This document shows, one piece after another, positions 25,432 through 34,094 of a DNA stretch of 64,000 bases (position 1 is its first letter; each line of letters opens with the position of its first letter). A program made the position numbers and the translations under genes. Source of the stretch: Spirulina sp034932185. Lineage in GTDB: Bacteria > Cyanobacteriota > Cyanobacteriia > Cyanobacteriales > Spirulinaceae. The DNA is taken from contig NZ_JAYGHW010000090.1 of assembly GCF_034932185.1 (NCBI RefSeq), forward strand, positions 62,001 to 126,000, given 5' to 3'. The notes under the pieces are model-generated. The model was not told where the DNA came from and did not search any database. It saw only the letters and a list, made by a program, of their open reading frames with translations.

Positions 25432-25536
25432 TATAGCGTTTTCGATGCTCATGAAGTCTAGCCCTCACCCCAAACCCCTCTCCCAAAGAGGGCGATTGGC
25501 TCTAGACTGTACCTCATCGACTGAGAAATTGCTATA
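25432..25536. mobile_element. 105-bp TATAGCA-family element
   Basis: TATAGCGTTTTCGATG at the left end and CATCGACTGAGAAATTGCTATA at the right end form imperfect terminal inverted repeats with a small gap, extended by GTCTAG/CTAGAC further inside. The interior carries the CCCTCACCCCAAACCCCTCTCCC repeat. Confidence 0.65.
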
Positions 25537-25640
25537 TTCAGTTCCGCCCCTGGAAGGCGCTGATGATAATTCTTGCGTTCTACATTTGCCATGATCTGTG
25601 AACAATGGCGATCTGAAGTATTAATCCAGCTTTAAACCCG

Positions 25641-25666
25641 TAGGGGCGAAAATTTTTTCGCCCCTA
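25641..25666. repeat. GGGGCGAAA palindrome
   Basis: TAGGGGCGAAAATTTTTTCGCCCCTA, almost perfectly symmetrical, in the 25.3-25.8 kb intergenic region. Confidence 0.78.
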
Positions 25667-25810
25667 CATCAAGGGTTTCGACTTTAAATAAATTGAGCTT
25701 ATCACCTTACAGTTTGCTCATAAATCACCAAAAACTTGATCAAAGTCCCTCTCCCAAAGAAGGAGAGGGATTTAGGGTGAGGGACTGTCCTCGATAAAGA
25801 AGACCTAGAC

Positions 25811-26539
25811 CTAAAGCGGATAGCGCGATAAATTTTGAACCTCTTGGTGTACCATCATACTGATTTTAAGGGTATCCGCTAAAAGTTGATGATTTTCCAC
25901 TAAACCATAGGAGTTTTCATGGGACATTAATCGTTCTAAATCTTGCTCTAGCTGTTGTGAAATACTTTGTAAATCAATGTTTTGATCAAGCTTAGTTCTG
26001 AGCATTTGTTCTACTGTTATAGCACGAATTAAGCTTTTTTTGATTGTCTTCAGTAAATCAAAGGTCATTGCTTCAGTACCTTGACCCATTGGATTAACAT
26101 CTTCAGCAGCATGATTTTCAGAAGATTGGAGTTCCTGCAAAAGATTTAGGGAATAAATAACCCGATTATATTTATCAATTTCTAGCAAAATCTGACTCAC
26201 TGTTTTCATGGAAAGGCAGGTTTGTTTTAAAAAAAGATTCAACCCACCGAAGCAGCCCAAAAGTACAATCAATAAACTTAAGAACAAAATTGCTAATCCT
26301 TGGCCATCATTGGTAATGGCTGACCAAGAACGAGAAAGAATCAAGAAAATCGGGGTCAGCACAATAAAGCTAACAAAAAATAAAGAAAGTTCTGTGCTGA
26401 GGAGACGTTGCCGAGCTTTTGGGTTGCTCAGGATCAAGGCCTGATAAAAATCTAGCTTGAGATGGGTTAAAAGATCAAAGTTAGTTAGATCTTCAACCTC
26501 TTGAGTTGTAATCGTTAAGGTTTTAAAGGAATAATGCAT
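25811..26539 (-). CDS. Membrane protein of unknown function
   Basis: A 242-residue protein with two central hydrophobic helices (SLFFVSFIVLTPIFLILS and GLAILFLSLLIVLLGCFGGL, about residues 51-100) between soluble helical ends rich in Leu, Gln and Glu that look coiled-coil-like (LDQNIDLQSISQQLEQDLERL). I do not recognise the family. Its ATG lies 5 bp after the stop of the preceding membrane-protein gene, so the two are probably cotranscribed. Composition is more AT-rich than most of the window. Confidence 0.65.
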   Translation of the reverse strand: MHYSFKTLTITTQEVEDLTNFDLLTHLKLDFYQALILSNPKARQRLLSTELSLFFVSFIVLTPIFLILSRSWSAITNDGQGLAILFLSLLIVLLGCFGGLNLFLKQTCLSMKTVSQILLEIDKYNRVIYSLNLLQELQSSENHAAEDVNPMGQGTEAMTFDLLKTIKKSLIRAITVEQMLRTKLDQNIDLQSISQQLEQDLERLMSHENSYGLVENHQLLADTLKISMMVHQEVQNLSRYPL

Positions 26540-26544
26540 GGTGG

Positions 26545-27225
26545 TTAAGATACACCCAATAACTGACCAATGAGTTTTAAGACATGGGCATAAAAATTGC
26601 TTTCGATTTGGCGAAAAAGCTGGAATGGACTATTGGGAGCACCAAAGAAAGGGCGTAATGTCCAACCCAATTGGCTACCCACAAAACCATATAAAAATAG
26701 CCATATTTTTAGCACGTTGCGGTTTTGAATTTGTTTTTCAGCGGGTTGATCATCAATAAATAAAACACTGCGATAGAAAAAATGGATTCCCACAATACCG
26801 GAGGCGGCGAGGATCAAGATGTTAAGAAACTGAAAGAATTGATAATCTGTGCTGGAGAGTCGGAAAAATAAAGTAACGGGGGCAAAGCCGAATAGCATTA
26901 CTGCCATGGCGGCGGTGGCGGCAAGGAGCAGGGCTAAATATTGGCTAAAGGTGCGTTTTGAGCCAGAAATGACGTTGAAAAAGTAGAGGGTGGGTAGGCA
27001 AATAAAGAGGGTAAGGATGTAAAGGGCGGGGAGTTTGATGGCAGAGGCTAGCATTTGTAAGAGGCCATTGAATGAGCCGATGATTGCACCGTATATCCCT
27101 AGGAATATACAACTACAAATCATTAAGGATAAAATAATCGATTCTAGTCGTTTGCCTTCTTTGATGGTTTCGATTAATTGGGTACGATCGCGCAAAAATT
27201 GCATGAGCAGGTCAAAGTGATTCAT
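26545..27225 (-). CDS. Multi-span membrane protein (Yip1-like topology)
   Basis: A 226-residue protein with about six membrane segments, beginning MNHFDLLMQFLRDRTQLIE and including IILSLMICSCIFLGIYGAIIG, ALYILTLFICLPTLYFFNVISG and LALLLAATAAMAVMLFGFAP. The layout resembles the Yip1 family; cyanobacterial relatives are sometimes labelled actin-binding WH2 proteins without experimental support. I prefer the ATG at 27225 over the upstream TTG at 27267. It is divergent from the HlyD gene and forms a two-gene unit with the downstream membrane protein. Confidence 0.68.
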   Translation of the reverse strand: MNHFDLLMQFLRDRTQLIETIKEGKRLESIILSLMICSCIFLGIYGAIIGSFNGLLQMLASAIKLPALYILTLFICLPTLYFFNVISGSKRTFSQYLALLLAATAAMAVMLFGFAPVTLFFRLSSTDYQFFQFLNILILAASGIVGIHFFYRSVLFIDDQPAEKQIQNRNVLKIWLFLYGFVGSQLGWTLRPFFGAPNSPFQLFRQIESNFYAHVLKLIGQLLGVS

Positions 27226-27469
27226 AAATAAGCTTTGTCGTTTGGGGAATCTCTCAATTCTAATCAAGTTTGATGATAAAGCAAGGATTTGAGGGGCGAT
27301 CGCCTGATTTTTAGCAAATTTTTAGCAAAACTTTTCATTTGGGTTCATCCCTCAGACGTTGAGGGCATGGTGCAATTCAGCCCATGGGCGGAAAAAAAAT
27401 CGCGATGGTGGTGGGAAAGATCCGTTAGGATGGACGGGTTAGAGCGTGGCGATCGCAAGAGAGGGGCAA

Positions 27470-29233
27470 ATGAACGGTAACGGTTTTAAATCCAATGGCA
27501 ACGGACAACCCCAGCGCAAAATTATCAATCATTCCATTACCTTACCCCCCCTACCCCCAACCCAAGGCAGGATCAGGGAAACTTCTGCCCTCGTTCCCCA
27601 ACGCGCTGCTCAAACCACCAACGCCCTGGTTTATCCCGAATTTGATCAGCCGGTCGTTTTGCGGCAATCCCACCGCTGGTCACGACTGATTACTTGGACG
27701 ATTATCGGCGTGGTGACGTTTGGGGTGGGTTGGGCCTGTATTGCTGAGATTGAACAGGTGGCCACTGCAACGGGTCAGTTAAAACCCAAGGCGACGGTGA
27801 AGGAAATCCAAGCGCCTGCGAGTGGCGTGGTGGCTCAGGTGTTGGTGGCTGAAGGGGATTTTGTGCAGCCGGGGGATTTGTTGGTGCAGTTTGATTCGGG
27901 GACTGTGGAAGCGGAATTGCAGGGGACTTTATTGGTGCGGCGATCGCTGGTGGAGGAAAACCGCCTTTACCGCAATGTGATTGAATCTGGGGATGCGCGG
28001 GGCTTAATGCAGGCCATTGTTCGCCTCAACCTCCCCCCGGATGTGCAACAACTGACCCGCAACCGCCAAGCGGTGGTGGAGGAAAATCAGTTTTATCAGG
28101 CGGAATTGGCGGGGAATGGCCAGGGGTTGAATGCGGGGGATCTGGCTCGGCTCCAGACGGCTAATGCGGAATTGCGATCGCGGGCTAATACGGTGCGCCT
28201 CGATATTGCCCAACGGCAGGAACAATTACAACAAACCCAAATTAAACTGGCGGATGCGAGCCAAGCCTTAGCCACTGATCGCCGGGTGTTAGCAGAGATC
28301 AACGCCCGCAACCGTACCGCCATTGCCCAAGCAGCGGAGTCCCTCGCGTTAGAGGAAAATATGCTGGCGGATATGAGTCCCTTGGCGGGGGAGGCGATCG
28401 CCAATGTGCAAGTGGAGCAACAGCGACAACGGGCCAATGATCGCCGCGCTACGCTCCAAGAATTGCAGCGCAATGCCCGCATTGAAACCCAAGAGCAGGA
28501 GCAAAAAATTGCTAGTCGTCAGGCGGAAATTGAGCAACTTCAGAAGGAATTAAATCGTATTCAGTTGGATGTGGCGCGGGGGCGGGAGGAGTTGACGAAT
28601 ACAACGGCGAGTACACAGAAAAATGTGCGGGAGGCGATCGCCACCAATAACAAACGCATTGCTGATATTGATAGCCAACTGACTCAATCCGTCCTCAATG
28701 TGGTGGTGGCCAATGAAAAACGCCTCGCTGAAATGGATAGTAAAATCAATCAACTTCAGCAACAATTGCGCTACCAAGAAGTTCGAGCGGCTGTAGCGGG
28801 AAAGGTGTTTGATCTCCAAGCCTATAACGGTTTTGTCGCCAATACCAGTGATACATTACTCTCCATTGTGCCAGAAGATAACCTGATTGCTGAGGTATTT
28901 GTCACCAATCAAGAAATTGGCTTTGTGCGGGAAACTATGGCCGCTGATATTCGTATTGATTCCTTTCCCTTCAGCGAGTTTGGTGATATTAAAGGGGAAG
29001 TGATGTCCATTAGTTCCGATGCTTTACCGCCGGATCAAGTTTATAACTTCTTCCGCTTTCCCGTTAAGGTGAGCCTAGATCAACAGTTTTTACAAATCCA
29101 AGACCGGCAAGTTGCCTTGCAATCAGGGATGTCGGTGAGTGTGAATATTAAAATTCGTGAAAATCGCAAGGTGATTAGTTTATTTATTGAACTATTTACC
29201 AATAAGGTAGAAAGTCTTAAACGGGTGCGTTAA
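27470..29233 (+). CDS. HlyD-family membrane fusion protein
   Basis: A 587-residue periplasmic adaptor of a type I secretion-like exporter. The N-terminus is cytoplasmic and low in complexity (MNGNGFKSNGNGQ), followed by one membrane helix (LITWTIIGVVTFGVGWACIA, about residues 78-97), a biotinyl-lipoyl half (VKEIQAPASGVVAQVLVAEGDF), a very long coiled coil (about 150-440) rich in Gln/Glu/Ala, and the second lipoyl half plus beta-barrel (VRAAVAGKVFDLQAYNGFV). A GAGGGGC site favours ATG 27470 over the GTG at 27446. No ABC transporter or TolC gene is adjacent, so its partners are elsewhere or the cargo is local (see 29252-29425). Confidence 0.88.
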   Translation: MNGNGFKSNGNGQPQRKIINHSITLPPLPPTQGRIRETSALVPQRAAQTTNALVYPEFDQPVVLRQSHRWSRLITWTIIGVVTFGVGWACIAEIEQVATATGQLKPKATVKEIQAPASGVVAQVLVAEGDFVQPGDLLVQFDSGTVEAELQGTLLVRRSLVEENRLYRNVIESGDARGLMQAIVRLNLPPDVQQLTRNRQAVVEENQFYQAELAGNGQGLNAGDLARLQTANAELRSRANTVRLDIAQRQEQLQQTQIKLADASQALATDRRVLAEINARNRTAIAQAAESLALEENMLADMSPLAGEAIANVQVEQQRQRANDRRATLQELQRNARIETQEQEQKIASRQAEIEQLQKELNRIQLDVARGREELTNTTASTQKNVREAIATNNKRIADIDSQLTQSVLNVVVANEKRLAEMDSKINQLQQQLRYQEVRAAVAGKVFDLQAYNGFVANTSDTLLSIVPEDNLIAEVFVTNQEIGFVRETMAADIRIDSFPFSEFGDIKGEVMSISSDALPPDQVYNFFRFPVKVSLDQQFLQIQDRQVALQSGMSVSVNIKIRENRKVISLFIELFTNKVESLKRVR

Positions 29234-29251
29234 ACAAATAAATTTTGTGAT

Positions 29252-29425
29252 TCATGAGGTACAGCAGCAATAATTGCTGTACCCGCTAGGCAGATTTTCA
29301 CGGGTGACTTGCTCAATTGCATCAGTCATCGCTGCAATTCTAGCAGTAGCCAAGGAGGTTAATGCAATCTCTGAAACTAAGGTGGAGCGGGCTGAATTCT
29401 GCAATACAAACTGAGTCTTAATCAT
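29252..29425 (-). CDS. Candidate 57-residue peptide ending in a Cys triplet
   Basis: A short frame on the strand opposite hlyD, ending 18 bp beyond the hlyD stop. It runs MIKTQFVLQNSARSTLVSE, then a helical, leader-like middle (IALTSLATARIAAMTDAIEQ), and ends LPSGYSNYCCCTS. A short C-terminal Cys/Ser/Thr/Tyr-rich tail after a helical N-terminus is the layout of precursors of ribosomally made modified peptides. No maturation enzyme is adjacent; the HlyD adaptor is the only export gene near. It could also be a chance frame. An in-frame upstream ATG exists at 29443, and an AGGCAG lies just 5' of 29425. Confidence 0.4.
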   Translation of the reverse strand: MIKTQFVLQNSARSTLVSEIALTSLATARIAAMTDAIEQVTRENLPSGYSNYCCCTS

Positions 29426-29502
29426 TCTGCCTAGTGTTATCAATCCCTGTAGGTTCTAGCTCATTGCTTCCGTAGTATACTTTTGAGGATCAGGAGAGGG
29501 TT

Positions 29503-29793
29503 ATGGTGGTTTGGGTTGTGGGGTTTAATGTGGCGATCGCCCTTTTGAATTGCTATCTATTCTGGAAAATTATCCAGTGGCGGCGCTGTTTGCGTTGTAC
29601 CCACTACACCCTTACCCGCACGGAACGGCAAATGCGCCGCATCCTCACCACTGCCCCAAGGGTGATCCACCAAGGGCAACAGGGGGCCCAACAAACCCGC
29701 CTCGCCTACGCCCGGCTCCAAAGCCAAATCCAGCAACTTCAGCAACTCCTGAGCCTGCTGATCCTCGTGCGCAAACTCTGGTATCGCTATTAA
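29503..29793 (+). CDS. Small membrane-anchored protein
   Basis: A 96-residue protein with one N-terminal membrane helix (VVWVVGFNVAIALLNCYLFWKI), then a basic region (WRRCLRCTHYTLTRTERQMRR) and a Gln-rich helical C-terminus (LQSQIQQLQQLLSLLILVRKLWYRY). An AGGAGAGGG site precedes ATG 29503. Similar small proteins are found in other cyanobacteria, but no function is known to me. Confidence 0.68.
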   Translation: MVVWVVGFNVAIALLNCYLFWKIIQWRRCLRCTHYTLTRTERQMRRILTTAPRVIHQGQQGAQQTRLAYARLQSQIQQLQQLLSLLILVRKLWYRY

Positions 29794-29805
29794 TGCCCAC
29801 AGGGG

Positions 29806-29829
29806 GAGGGCGAAAAATTTTGCGCCCCT
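29806..29829. repeat. GGGGCGAAA palindrome variant before the Rieske oxygenase
   Basis: GGAGGGCGAAAAATTTTGCGCCCCT, with one extra base in the right arm, about 100 bp upstream of the oxygenase start. Confidence 0.65.
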
Positions 29830-29929
29830 ACGGAGCAGCGGATGATCGCTGCGGTGGGGGGTGGGTTATGCTACAAATCCCCCGGCGGGATTGATCTACA
29901 ATGCCCTCAACTCCTTACTGCTCCTCCCT

Positions 29930-30955
29930 ATGCTCGTCACAAAACAGCCGGTTTTTCGTAACTTTTGGTATCCCATCGCTCCCCTGGCGAAGTTAAGCGA
30001 TCGCCCCTACAGTTTCACGCTCCTTGAGGAAAAACTTGTTCTCTGGCTTGATGCCCAGGGTCAGCCCGCCGCCGCCCAAGACCGCTGTTGTCACCGCTCC
30101 GCCCAACTCTCCCTCGGTACGGTCAAAAATGGCTGCATCACCTGCCCCTACCACGGTTGGCAATTTGACGAGGCGGGCCAATGCTGCAATGTTCCCCAAC
30201 TGGCGGATGATGCCTTGATTCCCAAAACCTATCAAATCCAAAGCTATCGCTGTGAGGCTCGCTATGGCTACGCCTGGGTTTGTTTAGGGGAACCGTTACA
30301 ACCGATTCCCCACATTCCCGAAGCCGATGATCCCGCTTATCGCCTCATCCATGAGTTTTATGAGCCTTGGAATTGTGCCGGTTTGCGGGTGATGGAAAAT
30401 GAACTGGATTTAGCTCATCCGACGTTTGTCCATACCACCACGTTCGGCAGTGAAGAACACCCCATTCCTGACCATTTGGAAACCGAAGAAACGGATTATG
30501 GGTTAAAAATTCGCGCCACATTGGGGGTGGTCAATCCGGAATTACAGCAAAAGAATTTAAACATGGCAGAGAGCCAAACTCAGCGCCTTCTTGATATGGA
30601 TTGGTTTATGCCGTTTACCTGTTGTTTACGGATTAATTATCCCAATGGTTTAACCCACATGATTGTCAATACGATGACCCCGATTAGCGATGGGCGATCG
30701 CAAATGGTGCAGTTTTGTTTACGCAATGATACGGAGGCGGAGCTTAAGGCGGTGGATGCGATCGCTTTTGATCGACAGGTGACGCTTGAAGATCAGGCGA
30801 TTCTTGAAACTACGGATTATGATGTGCCGCTGGAGTCGAAATATGAGCAACACATGATGACGGATAAGCCGGGTTTGCTCATCCGTCGTCGCTTGGCGGC
30901 TCTGCTCAAAGCCCACGGGGAAACGGAGCAAACCCGTAGCACGACCAAACCGTAG
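29930..30955 (+). CDS. Rieske non-haem iron oxygenase, PaO/Lls1-like
   Basis: A 341-residue oxygenase of the pheophorbide a oxygenase / Lls1 family. The Rieske [2Fe-2S] motif is CCHRSAQL...CPYHGW near residues 50-75. The mononuclear iron site is ENELDLAHPTFVH near residues 160-175. Plant relatives open the chlorophyll ring or act on other tetrapyrroles; the cyanobacterial substrate is not settled. It lacks the C-terminal hydrophobic helices of plant PaO. The start at ATG 29930 gives MLVTKQPVFRNFWYPIAPL; the longer frame from 29861 has no support. Confidence 0.85.
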   Translation: MLVTKQPVFRNFWYPIAPLAKLSDRPYSFTLLEEKLVLWLDAQGQPAAAQDRCCHRSAQLSLGTVKNGCITCPYHGWQFDEAGQCCNVPQLADDALIPKTYQIQSYRCEARYGYAWVCLGEPLQPIPHIPEADDPAYRLIHEFYEPWNCAGLRVMENELDLAHPTFVHTTTFGSEEHPIPDHLETEETDYGLKIRATLGVVNPELQQKNLNMAESQTQRLLDMDWFMPFTCCLRINYPNGLTHMIVNTMTPISDGRSQMVQFCLRNDTEAELKAVDAIAFDRQVTLEDQAILETTDYDVPLESKYEQHMMTDKPGLLIRRRLAALLKAHGETEQTRSTTKP

Positions 30956-31007
30956 GGGCGTTGGCCTAAGCCTGCCGGAGGCACAAAAATCTTTCGCCCC
31001 CACCCCC

Positions 31008-32318
31008 TTAACCCCCATCTTCCCCCTTCGGCAACTGGGGATAATCGGGACTATTGATCGAGGGGCGATCGCGTACCTCCTCCGGTGGCGTAATCTGCTC
31101 CTCCACATAGGTGACACGATGGGAAGCCATCGGCGGCGGTAGCGGGGCAGGCTCCGCCCCTAAAAACTGATCCTCAGTCCGCTTAATCACATCCTTCGCC
31201 AACCGCTCACTAAACCCCACCACAAACGCCAGAGAACAAAAGAAAAACTCCGCCCCCCGCGCCGTCGTCGGCGGCACAATTTGCACCGAAATAATTCCAG
31301 AACTGAACATCGCATAGACCAAAAGCCCAAAGGAAGAACCAATAATCGGCTTAAACGCCCCGGTAAAAATCGGCACAATCGGATCCGTTGCATCCTGCTT
31401 TTCAAAATCATTGATCCGAATCAAAATACTAATCGCACTCCCTAGAGTTCCCGAAGAAACCACCAACACAATCAAGAACAAAATCGAAGCATCTTGCCGT
31501 TCCTGCTCCTGCAACTTCTCCAACGTATTGAGGCGCAAGCGTTTCGTGCGATATTCCCGCGCTAACTCTAAATGATTATCACTCGTAATCGCTTGACCAA
31601 TGGCACTTCCTAAGGAATTAGAGCCATTGTTCGGATTGAGGGCATTAGGGGTTAAAGGAATTAATTCCCCATTTTCATTAATTGTCACCCCATCTTCTTC
31701 TAAAATTGCCTTAATTGTAAATAACCGCTCCTGAACTTCCAATAGTTCTGCCCCACTTTTCTGCTGTAAAGAAATGCCAATCAGCCCCCCAAAAAACAGC
31801 AGGGCAGAGATCGAGGAGGTAAAGGCTAATCCACAGACTACCTTAAGGGGATCGGATTCCGAACGGTAAACGTCCATAAAGCGATTGATAATCACCCCCA
31901 TCAACGGATGTTGATAACAATTTACCGTCCGCTCAATATCAATGCGGATTTTTCGCGCCACTAATACACTGGGATGCTCATGACTAAGCACCTCAATGGC
32001 CATTTCAATATATTCAAACAACATCGTTAATTCCTGTTGCTTAGAACTGATGCGCAGGAATTTTGCGAAACGATGGAGTGAACTTGATTCCAGTTGAATG
32101 AGTAATTTTTCGATGCGGGGAAAAAGCACAACGAGAGCCGCAATTTCCCCCTGAATGGCAATCAAGTTTTCCTGCGTATGGTGATTGTTTTGCCCGCGTT
32201 GACTGCGCAGGTTGAGGTTGTGGCTGATCTTGCGGAGATTTTCTTTAATTTGCTTGAGCCTTTGGCTAAACAGAGATAAAGAAGAGCCGTTAGGAGCAAA
32301 AGACATGGATGGGGACAT
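31008..32318 (-). CDS. Large membrane protein of unknown function
   Basis: A 436-residue protein. The N-terminal 160 residues are helical and soluble (LSLFSQRLKQIKENLRKISHNL; ELTMLFEYIEMAIEVLSHEHP). They are followed by about four membrane segments (CGLAFTSSISALLFFGGLIG, SILFLIVLVVSSGTLGSAIS, FGLLVYAMFSSGIISVQIV, FFFCSLAFVVGFSERLAKD) and a Pro-rich cytoplasmic tail. The AFVVGFSERLAKDVI stretch is distinctive. I do not recognise the family. Start MSPSMSF at 32318 is preferred; TTG/ATG alternatives lie at 32351 and 32306. Confidence 0.68.
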   Translation of the reverse strand: MSPSMSFAPNGSSLSLFSQRLKQIKENLRKISHNLNLRSQRGQNNHHTQENLIAIQGEIAALVVLFPRIEKLLIQLESSSLHRFAKFLRISSKQQELTMLFEYIEMAIEVLSHEHPSVLVARKIRIDIERTVNCYQHPLMGVIINRFMDVYRSESDPLKVVCGLAFTSSISALLFFGGLIGISLQQKSGAELLEVQERLFTIKAILEEDGVTINENGELIPLTPNALNPNNGSNSLGSAIGQAITSDNHLELAREYRTKRLRLNTLEKLQEQERQDASILFLIVLVVSSGTLGSAISILIRINDFEKQDATDPIVPIFTGAFKPIIGSSFGLLVYAMFSSGIISVQIVPPTTARGAEFFFCSLAFVVGFSERLAKDVIKRTEDQFLGAEPAPLPPPMASHRVTYVEEQITPPEEVRDRPSINSPDYPQLPKGEDGG

Positions 32319-32542
32319 AGCTAACCCAATAAACGAACCTGATGATTGCACAGGGATTCTAGACGATTACTTCCAAAGCAAGTGCCAAGATTCAGGGATT
32401 TTTCATCGGTTTTGCGTCATTTGGCTCATGATTTTTTTGTTTTTAAGTCAATTGTCTAGACTGGGTTGCGGCAGCCGCGAAAGTTTCACTGCCCACAACC
32501 GCTAAAATAGGGGGGATAAGTCTGTTGCTGTTTCCCAAGATC

Positions 32543-33118
32543 ATGAACGATAAGCCCGGCCTGACGGCTCCTCCTTCCTCTAAAGTACAACAGATCTCTG
32601 CTGATTTAAAGTTTGCGGGCCGCATTGGCTTTTGGGTGCAGTTGGTGCTGGGGGTGATCTCGGTGGTGACGGTGCTGTTTTCGAGTACAAGCTTTTTCAG
32701 TGGGGGGAGCCGGGAAACCCAAGGGACAGAATTTGGCGTATTTTGTGCGGTGGGGGGGTTGATTGCTCTTTCGGTGGGGATTTATTTTTCTTGGCGGTAT
32801 ATGGCGATCGCCGACCTCCTCCAAACCCAAGGCCCCGCCCAACGTCCCAACCGCGCCGACACAATCCGGGTGATCCGCCTGGGGTTAATTGTCAATATGG
32901 TGGGGATGCTGTTAACGATTATTGGCGCAGAGGCGATCGTCGGGATTGTCTTGGCCAAATCCCTCGCCAATCCACCGGGGGCGCTGGCCAATCAAGATCC
33001 CGCCAAATTAGTTAACTCCATTGATCTCTTGGTGATCCAAGCCAACACGAACACGATCGCCGCCCATTTTGCCGGCATCGTCTCCTCCCTGCTGCTCCTC
33101 AATCGCATCACCCGTTAG
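32543..33118 (+). CDS. DUF3611 membrane protein
   Basis: A 191-residue protein with four membrane helices: VQQISADLKFAGRIGFWVQ leads into the first, followed by FCAVGGLIALSVGIYFSWRY, VIRLGLIVNMVGMLLTIIGAEA and a C-terminal AHFAGIVSSLLLLNRITR. This matches DUF3611, found in cyanobacteria and plastids. Function unknown. It ends 6 bp before the stop of convergent sufR. Confidence 0.82.
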   Translation: MNDKPGLTAPPSSKVQQISADLKFAGRIGFWVQLVLGVISVVTVLFSSTSFFSGGSRETQGTEFGVFCAVGGLIALSVGIYFSWRYMAIADLLQTQGPAQRPNRADTIRVIRLGLIVNMVGMLLTIIGAEAIVGIVLAKSLANPPGALANQDPAKLVNSIDLLVIQANTNTIAAHFAGIVSSLLLLNRITR

Positions 33119-33124
33119 TTGAGC

Positions 33125-33796
33125 TTAAGCGGCGGATTCATTACTGAGTTTGGCCCGGATTAAATAGCCGCAACGGTGTTCCCCATCGTTGAGCCACTGG
33201 GTTCGCTCCACGGTGCAATCGGGCAAAATGGCGGCAAACATTTCCAACTCATGGCCACAGACCGAGGGGAAAGATTCCGCCACTTCGGAGATCGCACAAT
33301 TGTGTTCCGCAAAAATGTATTGCTCTGGTTCATTGCTGCGGCGGGGTTCCGGGGGGTGGAGTTCCGCCATGTAGCCCTCGGTTTGGCGCATTTGCACCAG
33401 GCGTTCAATGCGATCGCGCAAACTGCCCACCCCGATGCGATCGCGGTATTCTCGGGCCTTCCGTTCCCATTGTTTCCGCAACACCATCCCCACCTGTTCC
33501 CGGCCCACTGTTTCCACCAACGTATCAATCAGCGACACGGTAAACTCGCCATAGCGGTGGGGGAACTGCTCCCGGCCTTCCCGACTGAGGGAATACTGGT
33601 GTTGGGGCCGTCCCATCCCGGTTTGGATGGCTTCGTATTCAATCAAGCCACTATCCGCTAAATCCTTGAGGTGGCGGCGCACCGCTTGGGGGCTAATGGT
33701 AAGGGATTCTGCCAGGTCTTGGGCAGTAGCTTGCCCCTGCCGGAGCAGATGTTGCAGAATGTCTTGCTTAGTCGAAGCGTGCTGCGTCGTCGCCAT
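33125..33796 (-). CDS. sufR: SufR, iron-sulfur-responsive repressor of the suf operon
   Basis: A 223-residue DeoR-type winged-helix regulator. In cyanobacteria SufR carries [4Fe-4S] clusters and represses sufBCDS when clusters are sufficient. The helix-turn-helix lies at LLRQGQATAQDLAESLTISPQAVRRHLK (residues about 14-42). The C-terminal cluster cysteines are seen in HNCAIS, SVCGHE, LPDCTVE and HRCGYL. The start at ATG 33796 matches the family; the longer frame crosses the operators. It is divergent from sufB, with two operator palindromes in between. Confidence 0.95.
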   Translation of the reverse strand: MATTQHASTKQDILQHLLRQGQATAQDLAESLTISPQAVRRHLKDLADSGLIEYEAIQTGMGRPQHQYSLSREGREQFPHRYGEFTVSLIDTLVETVGREQVGMVLRKQWERKAREYRDRIGVGSLRDRIERLVQMRQTEGYMAELHPPEPRRSNEPEQYIFAEHNCAISEVAESFPSVCGHELEMFAAILPDCTVERTQWLNDGEHRCGYLIRAKLSNESAA

Positions 33797-33821
33797 TGTG
33801 TAAAATTCCCTGTGGACTTTG

Positions 33822-33837
33822 ACAACATCTCTGTTGT
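33822..33837. promoter_or_regulatory. SufR operator 1 (sufR-proximal)
   Basis: ACAACATCTCTGTTGT: arms ACAACA/TGTTGT with CAAC-N6-GTTG spacing, 26 bp upstream of the sufR start. This matches the published SufR operator form and position. Confidence 0.85.
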
Positions 33838-33858
33838 TAATGTAGCCTATGATCAGTA

Positions 33859-33878
33859 AAACAACCAAATTGTTGTTT
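33859..33878. promoter_or_regulatory. SufR operator 2 (sufB-side)
   Basis: AAACAACCAAATTGTTGTTT, again CAAC-N6-GTTG, 36 bp centre-to-centre from operator 1 and about 215 bp upstream of sufB. Its arms are nearly identical to the nifJ-upstream palindromes. Confidence 0.85.
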
Positions 33879-34094
33879 AAACTGTGGGTCAAGGTTGTTC
33901 CAGGGGCGATCCGCGCTAGCGTACCCATCGCTCCCCGATCCAGCCCCTGACCGCCACAATGGAACGTTTCGACAAGGACATGAGTTTACCCTAAGCCCAA
34001 GGGCCCGGTTAAGCCCAAACCTTAAGGAATTTTTCCCCTCCATACCAGAGCACCCCTGTCCACCCCGATTTAGCTGCGGAGAACACTGAGTTTC

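Larger units (their letters stand above)
25331..25810. other. Repeat-filled intergenic region
   Basis: About 480 bp holding a TATAGCA element (25432-25536), a GGGGCGAAA palindrome (25641-25666) and a TCCCTCTCCC...GGGAGAGGGA palindromic repeat (about 25745-25787) that recurs at about 55830-55870, 60985-61018 and 63746-63782. No gene is supported here. Confidence 0.75.
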
